A DNA stretch of 36,753 nucleotides, taken from NCBI GenBank assembly GCA_002083595.1, contig MSXT01000034.1, positions 1-36,753 of the forward strand. Reading direction: 5' to 3'. Below, piece by piece: positions 24,252 through 32,396 of the stretch (within the stretch, counting starts at the first letter, position 1; the number at the start of each line of letters is the position of its first letter). The notes below the pieces were generated by a model, which was given only the letters and a program-made list of their open reading frames with translations, was not told where the DNA came from and ran no database searches. This stretch comes from Proteobacteria bacterium ST_bin16. GTDB lineage: Bacteria; Pseudomonadota; Gammaproteobacteria; Burkholderiales; Nitrosomonadaceae. Both the position numbers and the translations under genes were made by a program.

Positions 24252-26993
24252 ATGAAAACATTGTTGCTGGTTGACGGTTCATCGTATTTGTATCGCGCTT
24301 TTCATGCATTGCCAGACTTACGTAATCATAACAATGAACCGACCGGCGCAATTCATGGCGTGCTCAATATGCTGCGGCGCTTGCATAAGGACTACCACGC
24401 CGATTATAGCGCGTGTGTGTTTGATGCAAAAGGTAAAACTTTCCGCGATGAACTGTATCCCGACTATAAAGCGCACCGGCCGCCGATGCCGCGCGATTTG
24501 GCGGTGCAGATCGAGCCGTTGCATGCTTGCATCCGTGCGATGGGATGGCCGATGCTGATCGTTGATGGCGTTGAAGCCGACGATGTCATTGGCACGTTGG
24601 CCAAACAAGCTGCCGCTGCCGGTATGCGCTGCATCATCTCGACCGGCGATAAGGATATCGCGCAACTGGTGAATGCGCAGGTGACGCTGGTGAACACCAT
24701 GAGCAACGAAGTGCTCGATGAAGCGAACGTGCGGGTTAAATTCGGCGTGCCGCCGGATCGCATGCTGGATTATTTGATGCTGGTCGGCGACACGTCCGAC
24801 AATGTGCCCGGTGTGCAAAAAGTGGGTCCAAAGACGGCGGTCAAGTGGCTGGCGCAGTACGGATCGCTGGAAAATCTCATTGCACATGCCGGTGAAATCA
24901 AGGGCGCGGTCGGCGATAATTTACGCCAGGCCCTGACTTGGTTCGATACTTCGCGCCAGTTAATTACGATTAAATGCGATGTCGATTTGCCCTTGAAAAT
25001 TACCGATCTCGCGCCACAGCCGCAGGATACTGAGCGATTGGCCCAGCTGTATGAACAGCTCGACATGAAATCGTCTTTGCGCGAATTGCGCCAGCAGATG
25101 ATCGAGAGCCAATCCGGATCGATCGCCGCCAATGAAATGCCGGGTAACGCGATGAACGATAACAGCACTCCTGCCGCACCGGATTGCCCCGCTATGTACC
25201 AAATGATTTTGACCGAAAGCGAGTTGGACGAATGGTTAATCCGGCTGGATACAGCGCCCTTGGTGTCAGTGGATAGCGAAACGACCAGTCTTAATCCGAT
25301 GCAAGCGAAACTGGTAGGCATTTCGTTTTGCGTTGAAAGCTATCATGCGGCGTATGTTCCGCTGATGCACAACTACGCCGGTGTACCGCAACAGCTTGCG
25401 CTTGAAACGGTATTGAATAAATTAAAGCTGTGGCTGGAGAATGCGGAAAAACCCAAGCTGGGGCAGAACTTGAAATACGATAAGCATGTGTTTGCCAATC
25501 ATGGAATTCAGTTGAACGGTATTGTGCATGACACGTTGCTGCAATCGTATGTGCTGGAATCGCACCGGCCGCATAATATGGATAGTCTGGCGCTGCGTCA
25601 TTTGGATGTGAAAACCATCAGTTATGACGATGTGACCGGCAAAGGCGTGAATCGCATCGGGTTCGATGAAGTGGCGCTTGATATCGCCACGCAGTATGCC
25701 GCGGAAGACGCGGATATCACACTGCGCTTGCACCAAACGCTGTATCCCGGCATTCAAAAGGATGAACGGCTGAATTATATTTATCGTGAAATAGAGATGC
25801 CGGTTCTGGACGTGCTGTTTGAAATCGAGCGCAACGGTGTGTTGTTGGATTATAAGCTGTTGCAAAAGCAGAGCCACGAACTGGGCGAAAAATTGCAAAC
25901 ACTGGAGCAACAAGCGCATACGCTGGCAGGACAACCTTTCAATCTGAATTCACCGAAGCAAATCCAGGAAATTCTGTTTACTCAACTCAAGCTGCCGGTT
26001 ATCAAAAAAACACCCACCGGCGTGCCTTCCACCGATGAAGATGTGCTACAACAATTGGCACTGGATTATCCATTACCCAAACTGTTGCTCGATTATCGCG
26101 GTCTGGCCAAACTGAAGTCGACCTATACCGACAAACTGCCATTGATGATGGATCGCAATACCGGCCGGGTGCATACCAATTATGCACAGGCGGTCGCTGT
26201 GACCGGGCGTTTGGCCAGTTCCGATCCGAATTTGCAGAATATTCCGGTGCGTACCAGCGAAGGCCGCAGAATCCGCGAAGCATTCATTGCGCCGCCGGGT
26301 CACAAAATCATTTCAGCGGATTATTCGCAAATCGAGTTACGCATCATGGCGCATATTTCCCAGGATGAAGGATTGCTCAAGGCATTTGCCGCCGGAGAAG
26401 ATATCCACCGCGCAACGGCTGCGGAAATTCTGGGGATTCCGCTGGATCAAGTTGATCAAGAGCAGCGCCGTTACGCCAAGGTCATTAATTTCGGTTTGAT
26501 CTATGGCATGTCGGAGTTCGGCTTGGCGTCTCAACTCGGTATCGAGCGCAGTGCCGCGCGCGCGTATATGGAACGGTATTTTGCCCGCTATCCGGGGGTG
26601 GACACGTATATGCGGCAAACACGGGAAAAAGCGCGGCAACTTGGATATGTGGAAACCGTGCTGGGACGCCGGTTATGGTTGCCCGAAATCAATAACGCCA
26701 ATGGAAACCGCCGCCAAGGCGCGGAGCGAGCCGCCATTAATGCGCCGATGCAAGGTACTGCCGCCGATATCATCAAGCTGGCGATGATCGCGGTGCGTAA
26801 CTGGCTGCATCAGGCAAGGTTAAACAGCAAATTGATCATGCAGGTGCACGATGAGTTGGTTCTGGAAGTGCCGGAGAATGAAGTGGCATTAGTCAAAAAC
26901 ACTTTGCCGGAGTGTATGGGCAATGTGTTGCGGCTGGATGTGCCGCTGTTGATCGAGGTCGGCGTTGGGGATAATTGGGAGCAGGCACATTAA
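24252..26993 (+). CDS. polA: DNA polymerase I
   Basis: A 913-residue, three-part enzyme for Okazaki-fragment maturation and gap repair. The N-terminal 5'-nuclease (1 to about 290) has DGSSYLYRAFHALP, VFDAKGKTFRDELYPDYKAH, VEADDVIGTLA and GDTSDNVPGV. The 3'-5' proofreading domain retains its DxE motif (D341, E343 in VDSETTSL), so editing looks active. The polymerase domain has motif A DYSQIELR with D690, motif B around RRYAKVINFGLIYGM and motif C HDE (866-868). ATG 24252 follows AGGAAAATCTTATCA, with AGGA 11 bases upstream. The stop codon is built into a strong terminator hairpin. Confidence 0.98.
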   Translation: MKTLLLVDGSSYLYRAFHALPDLRNHNNEPTGAIHGVLNMLRRLHKDYHADYSACVFDAKGKTFRDELYPDYKAHRPPMPRDLAVQIEPLHACIRAMGWPMLIVDGVEADDVIGTLAKQAAAAGMRCIISTGDKDIAQLVNAQVTLVNTMSNEVLDEANVRVKFGVPPDRMLDYLMLVGDTSDNVPGVQKVGPKTAVKWLAQYGSLENLIAHAGEIKGAVGDNLRQALTWFDTSRQLITIKCDVDLPLKITDLAPQPQDTERLAQLYEQLDMKSSLRELRQQMIESQSGSIAANEMPGNAMNDNSTPAAPDCPAMYQMILTESELDEWLIRLDTAPLVSVDSETTSLNPMQAKLVGISFCVESYHAAYVPLMHNYAGVPQQLALETVLNKLKLWLENAEKPKLGQNLKYDKHVFANHGIQLNGIVHDTLLQSYVLESHRPHNMDSLALRHLDVKTISYDDVTGKGVNRIGFDEVALDIATQYAAEDADITLRLHQTLYPGIQKDERLNYIYREIEMPVLDVLFEIERNGVLLDYKLLQKQSHELGEKLQTLEQQAHTLAGQPFNLNSPKQIQEILFTQLKLPVIKKTPTGVPSTDEDVLQQLALDYPLPKLLLDYRGLAKLKSTYTDKLPLMMDRNTGRVHTNYAQAVAVTGRLASSDPNLQNIPVRTSEGRRIREAFIAPPGHKIISADYSQIELRIMAHISQDEGLLKAFAAGEDIHRATAAEILGIPLDQVDQEQRRYAKVINFGLIYGMSEFGLASQLGIERSAARAYMERYFARYPGVDTYMRQTREKARQLGYVETVLGRRLWLPEINNANGNRRQGAERAAINAPMQGTAADIIKLAMIAVRNWLHQARLNSKLIMQVHDELVLEVPENEVALVKNTLPECMGNVLRLDVPLLIEVGVGDNWEQAH

Positions 26994-27016
26994 ACTCAAT
27001 GTGCCTGCTGCTTTTT
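26980..27016 (+). terminator. Intrinsic terminator overlapping the polA stop codon
   Basis: AGCAGGCACATT (26980-26991) pairs over 12 bp with AATGTGCCTGCT (26998-27009), loop AAACTC, followed by GCTTTTT. The first T of the TAA stop (26991) is part of the stem. It lies between the convergent polA and rne genes. Confidence 0.93.
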
Positions 27017-27024
27017 ACAGGTGC

Positions 27025-29553
27025 TTATTCGCGCGTTTCAACTTGCATCAGCGGCTCGGTTTCTGGCGTGGCAGCTTTTCTAACCCTTCTGCGCGGTCTT
27101 TTAGGGATAATGATTTCTTCAGTCACCATTTCGACTTTCTCGGGCGGTGTTTCTATCATGATCAGGCCGCTTTTGCTCAAATCCGGAAGTTCTTTGGGCA
27201 CACTAATTTCCGCTATCGGCGCTGGAGCCGACGAAGATTCCGGTTGAATAGTACTGTTTTGTACTGTTTGATTAACCGCCGGTGCTCTCCTGCTGGATTG
27301 CTTTTTAGCAGCGGGAGGCGGTGAATCTTCGTTAACAGGTATCGGTTCTGCTACCACTACCACCGGTTGCAGACTGATTGGATGCTCATCAAGTTGAACA
27401 GCATCACCCGGTACTGCATCCGCGACAGTTTCATGGTTTTCCGCAGCATTCTTCACCTGCCCGTTATGGTCGCGGTTTTTATTGCCACGATGACGACGGC
27501 TTCGTCTGCGTTCATCGGGTTTTGTACCGCTGCTTTCAGCGCTTTCAGTTTCCGCGGCAGAAATATCGGTAATCTCGGCAGCTTCCACAAAACCTGCGGT
27601 AGCTGGCTGAGCAACTCTCCTCGAATTGTTCCTTGGGGATTCTGCGGCTACTGGATTATATTGCGGTGATTGCCCGGATTCCGGATTATTCAAATCCTGC
27701 GCCGCACCGGTTGAATCTGGTGCATCGCTCTGCTTGGCCGGTTTTTGTGCGGAAGTATCTTTGCGCTCATTGCGGTTGCGCCCACGGCGTCCACGCGAGC
27801 GTCCACGCTCCTGTTGTCTGGTTTTATCCATATCAAACGGCTTTTCTTCAAGATCAATCCTTGTTTCTTCGCTGTACGCGGGCTTAAACCAGCTGAAAAA
27901 TTTATCCAGCAGCGAGGTATCGCGTGATCTATCTTCGCGGATCGGTGCAGGTTGAGCAGGTGTTATGCCTTGAACTGCGGCTTGAGGGCGGGTGGGTTTA
28001 TTTCTTTGCTCGGAAATGACCGGGTTATTTTCTTCGCTATTTTTTTCGACCAATTTATAACTTGCTACGGATTCGTTTGCTTTGCTGTCTTCGTGGCGTA
28101 TTCGGGTGATATTGTATGTGGGTGTTTCAATATGGATATTGGGTATGAGGACGATACTAATCCGCTGTCGCACCTCAATATCATAAATTTCCGCTCGCTT
28201 TTCATTCAGAAGATAAGTGGCCACATCCACCGGAAGCTGGACGTGCAATGCACTGGTATTTTCTTTCATGGCTTCTTCCTGGATGATTCTCAGCACATGT
28301 AATGCCGAAGAATCGGTTCCGCGGATGAATCCGGTACCGTGGCAGCGTGTGCACGGAATATAATTGCTTTCACCCAGGGAAGGGCGCAGACGTTGCCGTG
28401 ATAACTCCAGCAGACCAAAGCGCGATATTTTTCCGACTTGGATGCGCGCGCGATCTTGCCGCAATGCTTCGTGCAGCCTGGCTTCAACCTCACGTTGATT
28501 GCGTTGCACATCCATATCGATAAAGTCGATAACGATCAATCCACCCAAGTCACGCAAGCGCAATTGCCGGGCGATTTCATCGGCAGCTTCTAGATTGGTA
28601 TTTAAAGCGGTATGTTCAATATCCAATCCACGGATAGCACGTGCTGAGTTGACGTCAACCGATACCAATGCTTCAGTGTGGTCAATCACAATTGCACCGC
28701 CGGAAGGAAGCGTTACCTGCCTGGAATAGGCCGTTTCTATCTGATGTTCGATCTGAAAGCGTGAAAAAAGCGGGACATCGTCGTGATAAAACTTCAAGCG
28801 ATCGACATTGGCGGGCATGACATGCGCCATGAACTGACTGGCTTGTTCATAGATATCGTGGCTGTCGATTAAGATTTCACCGATTTCCTGGCTGAAATAG
28901 TCGCGGATCGCGCGAATCACCAAGCTGCTTTCCTGATAGATCAGAAAAACACCATCCTGATGATTGGCTGCTTCTTCAATCGCATACCAGAGTTGTGTCA
29001 GATAATTCAAATCCCATTGCAACTCTTCCGTACTGCGGCCAATTCCGGCAGTTCTGGCAATAATGCTCATTCCATCAGGTACTTGGAGCTGCGCAATTAC
29101 TTCGCGTAAATCGTTGCGCTCTTCGCCGGTGATACGGCGTGATACGCCTCCGCTATTGGGATTGTTGGGTATTAAAACCAGATACCGGCCAGCCAGTGAG
29201 ATATAGGTTGTCAGCGCAGCACCTTTTGTGCCACGTTCATCCTTATCGACTTGTACGATTAATTCCTGGCCTTCTTGCAATAAATCCTGAATGCGGCCAT
29301 TGGCGGTACCATTTTCGGCAAGACAAGAGGAGGCTATTTCTTTGAAGGGTAAAAAACCGTGACGTTCGCAGCCATAATCTACAAATGCGGCTTCCAGACT
29401 GGGTTCTATTCGTGTGATGACAGCTTTGTAGATATTGCTTTTACGTTGTTCCTTACTGATAGATTCGATGTCAAGGTCGATCAGTGTCTGACCATTGACG
29501 ATTGCAACTCGCAACTCTTCAGGTTGGGTCGCATTAAATAACATTCGTTTCAT
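27025..29553 (-). CDS. rne: Ribonuclease E (RNase E/G family)
   Basis: An 842-residue endoribonuclease that starts mRNA decay and processes rRNA and tRNA precursors. The catalytic half (1 to about 420) begins MKRMLFNATQPEELRVAIVN. It has an S1 domain (about 36-120), the metal-binding aspartates D300 (ALVSVDVNSA) and D343 (LIVIDFIDMD), and the Zn-link C401-x2-C404 (PCTRCHGTG). The C-terminal 430 residues are low-complexity and arginine-, proline- and glutamine-rich (RGRSRGRRGRNRNERKD), ending in PKRPRRRVRKAA; this is the RNA- and degradosome-binding tail that separates RNase E from the shorter RNase G. It faces rluC across a 430-base gap, as in E. coli. Confidence 0.95.
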   Translation of the reverse strand: MKRMLFNATQPEELRVAIVNGQTLIDLDIESISKEQRKSNIYKAVITRIEPSLEAAFVDYGCERHGFLPFKEIASSCLAENGTANGRIQDLLQEGQELIVQVDKDERGTKGAALTTYISLAGRYLVLIPNNPNSGGVSRRITGEERNDLREVIAQLQVPDGMSIIARTAGIGRSTEELQWDLNYLTQLWYAIEEAANHQDGVFLIYQESSLVIRAIRDYFSQEIGEILIDSHDIYEQASQFMAHVMPANVDRLKFYHDDVPLFSRFQIEHQIETAYSRQVTLPSGGAIVIDHTEALVSVDVNSARAIRGLDIEHTALNTNLEAADEIARQLRLRDLGGLIVIDFIDMDVQRNQREVEARLHEALRQDRARIQVGKISRFGLLELSRQRLRPSLGESNYIPCTRCHGTGFIRGTDSSALHVLRIIQEEAMKENTSALHVQLPVDVATYLLNEKRAEIYDIEVRQRISIVLIPNIHIETPTYNITRIRHEDSKANESVASYKLVEKNSEENNPVISEQRNKPTRPQAAVQGITPAQPAPIREDRSRDTSLLDKFFSWFKPAYSEETRIDLEEKPFDMDKTRQQERGRSRGRRGRNRNERKDTSAQKPAKQSDAPDSTGAAQDLNNPESGQSPQYNPVAAESPRNNSRRVAQPATAGFVEAAEITDISAAETESAESSGTKPDERRRSRRHRGNKNRDHNGQVKNAAENHETVADAVPGDAVQLDEHPISLQPVVVVAEPIPVNEDSPPPAAKKQSSRRAPAVNQTVQNSTIQPESSSAPAPIAEISVPKELPDLSKSGLIMIETPPEKVEMVTEEIIIPKRPRRRVRKAATPETEPLMQVETRE

Positions 29554-29991
29554 TTACAAGCCTTACGTGTTCTATTTATAAATACACTACCCGCAATTTC
29601 TTCGGTTAGATTTTTTTGGTATGCGTAGTTGTAATGACGAGGCTTTGATTTAATAATTTTATTGTAATGCTTATTTATCAATTCAATTATTTTATTATTA
29701 TATTTCAGTATCTTATTTTTATTGGTGAAATTCTTTTCGTGTCGAAGTCATTAAAGCTCGTCCATGCTCTACTAAGCAGGTTTTATTGTCCTCGTTTAAG
29801 GTAACAGATTTTACATAAAGTTCCAAATAGAACTTTGTTTTATGTCAATATTATTATTAACACTGTTTGTAGCGAGTAAGGGCGGTAATTTTACAGCAAC
29901 AACTTTAAAAAGAAATAAGTAAAATCTTTAGATTTTTGTCAGAAACCTGCATTTCTTTTCATCAATAACCGAAATAATCAAAAATGTGACA
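29554..29991. other. AT-rich 438-base gap between divergent rne and rluC
   Basis: No gene seen. It should contain the long 5' leader of rne on the minus strand, which in E. coli mediates RNase E autoregulation, plus the rluC promoter. A hairpin AAAGTTC / GAACTTT (29817-29823 and 29830-29836) is extended by ACATA / TATGT around a small bulge and is followed by GTTTTATG on the plus strand. I cannot assign which transcript it serves. Confidence 0.45.
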
Positions 29992-30975
29992 ATGAATACT
30001 CAATCCCCTGTATCAATCGTCAAAGAATGCATAGGAGAAGAAGAAAACGATCAGCGGATTGATAATTTCTTATTCAAGCGTTTTAGGAATGTACCGAAAA
30101 GCCACATCTATCAATTGGTGAGAAGCGGCCAGGTGCGTGTTAACGGAAAACGGATAGATGTCAGTTACCGCCTGCAATCGGGTGATATGGTACGGATTCC
30201 GCCGGTCAAGACTACCGAAAAAAGTGCCGCCAAACAGATTGCCCCGGCCAATTTTTATGACTTTACCGTTTTGTACGAAGATGATGCATTATTGGTGATT
30301 GATAAACCGAGCGGCATGGCGGTTCACGGTGGCAGCGGTATCAGTTTCGGTGTCATCGAACAGTTGCGCACACAGCATCCAACCTGGAAATTTCTCGAAC
30401 TGGTGCACCGCTTGGATAGGGAGACATCCGGCGTGCTTTTGCTGGCGAAGAAAAGAAACGCGCTGGTTGACCTGCACCGGCAAATTCGTGACGGCTTGAT
30501 GGAAAAGCATTATCGGGTGATGGTCAATGGGGAATGGCGTAACGCCAAGCAGCATGTCAGATTGGCGCTCGACAAATTTGTGACATCAACCGGTGAACGG
30601 CGCGTAATGGTCGCCAGCGGGAATCACAAAGACAGCAAGCCGATGCAAGCGCATACGATATTTACACTGCAAAAATCCTGGAAAAATTTCAGTTTGCTCG
30701 ATGCGGAGATTAAAACCGGGCGGACACACCAAATTCGCGTCCATTTGTCGCATCTCGGGTTTCCCATCGCCGGTGACGATAAGTACGGTGATTTTGAAGT
30801 GAACAAACAACTGGCTAAAGCCAGCGGAAGAAATAAGCTGGCGCGCATGTTTCTGCACGCTCACACGTTACATATCACACACCCGGTTTCAGGAGCGCGC
30901 ATGCAGCTGCAATCGCCGCTGTCGATGGATCTACAGAAATTTATCGATGGTTTGGAGCATGCGCGCGAATCTTAA
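29992..30975 (+). CDS. rluC: 23S rRNA pseudouridine synthase RluC
   Basis: A 327-residue enzyme that converts uridine to pseudouridine in 23S rRNA (in E. coli at positions 955, 2504 and 2580). An N-terminal S4 RNA-binding domain (DQRIDNFLFKRF, VRSGQVRVNGKRID, about 20-75) precedes the RluA-type catalytic domain with HRLDRETSGVLLLAK, where the Asp (about 142) is the nucleophile. GRTHQIRVHLSHLGFPIAGD supplies the second family motif. I chose ATG 29992; GTG 29986 two codons upstream is equally unsupported by a Shine-Dalgarno sequence. It lies divergent from rne, the order seen in many gamma- and betaproteobacteria. Confidence 0.93.
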   Translation: MNTQSPVSIVKECIGEEENDQRIDNFLFKRFRNVPKSHIYQLVRSGQVRVNGKRIDVSYRLQSGDMVRIPPVKTTEKSAAKQIAPANFYDFTVLYEDDALLVIDKPSGMAVHGGSGISFGVIEQLRTQHPTWKFLELVHRLDRETSGVLLLAKKRNALVDLHRQIRDGLMEKHYRVMVNGEWRNAKQHVRLALDKFVTSTGERRVMVASGNHKDSKPMQAHTIFTLQKSWKNFSLLDAEIKTGRTHQIRVHLSHLGFPIAGDDKYGDFEVNKQLAKASGRNKLARMFLHAHTLHITHPVSGARMQLQSPLSMDLQKFIDGLEHARES

Positions 30976-31005
30976 TTGAACGGGGCTGAGTGTTATAATG
31001 CGCTG

Positions 31006-31650
31006 CTAGTTTTCCGGGGTGGCGGCAACTTGTTTGGTTTTAAACATGGTGTATAAAACTTCCCAAACATTTTCTACAATCTTTTTCTGCGCAACTTCGT
31101 TCGGGTGTATTCCATCGGCCTGAAAATATTCGTGTTTATCACCAAAACCGGCTAGTAGAAACGGTACTAATTTGATTTTATAATTTTCAGCGAGTTGCGG
31201 AAAAATAGCCTGGAACTTTTGTGTATAAGTCATGCCATAATTGGGCGGCAGTTGCATTCCAGCCAGTAAGACCAAAGCGTTGTGCTGTTGACATTTTTCA
31301 ATGATCGCCGCCAGATTGTTATAGATGGATTTAATCGCCGCGCCGCGTAACCCGTCGTTTGCACCAAGCTCAAGGATAATAATCTCAGGGTGATGTTTCT
31401 CAAGGGTTTGCTGAATCCGGTTGCGGCCACCCAGCGTGGTTTCACCGCTGATACTGGCGTTGATAATTTGATAATCGGCAAATTCGGATTGTAGCCGTTG
31501 CGTGAGCAATGCAACCCAGCCGGCTTCTCTCGCTATGCCGTAATTGGCGGACAGGCTATCGCCAAAGACCAATACTGTTTTGCTGGATGCAGTAGCAGGA
31601 GTGGCGAAAGTAAAAACAAGAATCAGAATAATCAGGAAATTTTTTTTCAT
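31006..31650 (-). CDS. tesA: SGNH-type esterase/thioesterase, TesA-like (arylesterase)
   Basis: A 214-residue periplasmic enzyme with a signal peptide (KKNFLIILILVFTFATPATA). Block I GDSLS holds the nucleophile Ser32; block III LGANDGLRG has N98; block V ADGIHP has D179 and H182, completing the SGNH triad. In E. coli TesA hydrolyses acyl-CoA and other esters and is also a lysophospholipase/protease I. It is divergent from the ybbA-like ABC gene, the same conserved arrangement as E. coli tesA-ybbA-ybbP. Its ATG (31650-31648) shares two bases with the divergent ATG (31649-31651). Confidence 0.93.
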   Translation of the reverse strand: MKKNFLIILILVFTFATPATASSKTVLVFGDSLSANYGIAREAGWVALLTQRLQSEFADYQIINASISGETTLGGRNRIQQTLEKHHPEIIILELGANDGLRGAAIKSIYNNLAAIIEKCQQHNALVLLAGMQLPPNYGMTYTQKFQAIFPQLAENYKIKLVPFLLAGFGDKHEYFQADGIHPNEVAQKKIVENVWEVLYTMFKTKQVAATPEN

Positions 31651-32335
31651 GTCAGATAATCGTGTAAATCAACCCATTCTTTGGACGCAGGCGCTCACCA
31701 AACAAGTGAATACCGGCGATCAGCAATTGACTATATTGCAGGATATCGAATTGCAAGTAAATCCTGGTGAAGCGGTTGCAATTATAGGTGCATCCGGTTC
31801 CGGTAAATCGACTTTATTAGGACTGCTGGCTGGATTGGATTTGCCGACTTCCGGGAAAGTTCATCTGGATGCGGTGGATATTTTCTCGCTGGATGAAGAT
31901 AGCCGGGCGGCATTGCGCGGCAGGATTCTCGGTTTTGTATTTCAATCATTCCAGCTGTTGCCTGCGTTGACTGCAATTGAGAACGTCATGCTGCCGCTCG
32001 AATTGGCCGCCACCGGCAACGCGGAAGCCACTGCGCGAAGATTGCTGGAACGGGTCGGATTGGGTCAGCGCCTGCATCATTATCCCAAACAGTTATCCGG
32101 TGGTGAACAGCAACGGGTCGCCATTGCACGCGCGTTTGCAACCGATCCGAAATTGTTATTGGCCGATGAGCCTACCGGCAATCTCGATTCGGCTACCGGT
32201 GTGCAAATTATCGACTTGATGTTTGAACTCAATCGCGAGCATGGCACGACCCTGGTACTGGTTACGCATGATGAATCTTTGTCGCGGCGTTGTGCGCGCC
32301 AGATCCGCTTGGCGGATGGGCGGTTAGTGCGGTAG
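31649..32335 (+). CDS. ybbA: ABC transporter ATPase, YbbA/LolD-type
   Basis: A 228-residue cytoplasmic ATP-binding subunit. Walker A GASGSGKST at 47-55, Q-loop FVFQSFQLLPAL, signature LSGGEQQR at 149-156, Walker B LLLADEP at 169-175 and the H-loop VLVTHD. It is of the MacB/LolD branch, whose ATPases pair with FtsX-type permeases and act on envelope substrates rather than small-molecule import. The permease is the next gene (62 bases downstream). ATG 31649 is ten bases after AGGAAA; an in-frame upstream extension to 31544 lies inside tesA and is unlikely to be used. Confidence 0.92.
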   Translation: MSDNRVNQPILWTQALTKQVNTGDQQLTILQDIELQVNPGEAVAIIGASGSGKSTLLGLLAGLDLPTSGKVHLDAVDIFSLDEDSRAALRGRILGFVFQSFQLLPALTAIENVMLPLELAATGNAEATARRLLERVGLGQRLHHYPKQLSGGEQQRVAIARAFATDPKLLLADEPTGNLDSATGVQIIDLMFELNREHGTTLVLVTHDESLSRRCARQIRLADGRLVR

Positions 32336-32396
32336 TTGCAAAAGCTGAGCAGCGCGGGTATTTCTTCTTTATTTTTTCACCAAGGCCCTCATTTTC

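Noticed and set aside
24318..24887. 189-codon minus-strand ORF inside polA
   Set aside because: Antisense shadow of the well-conserved 5'-nuclease domain.
31544..31648. Longer start of the ybbA-like ATPase
   Set aside because: It would add 35 residues read from the tesA gene; ATG 31649 has AGGAAA at a suitable distance and gives the standard length.
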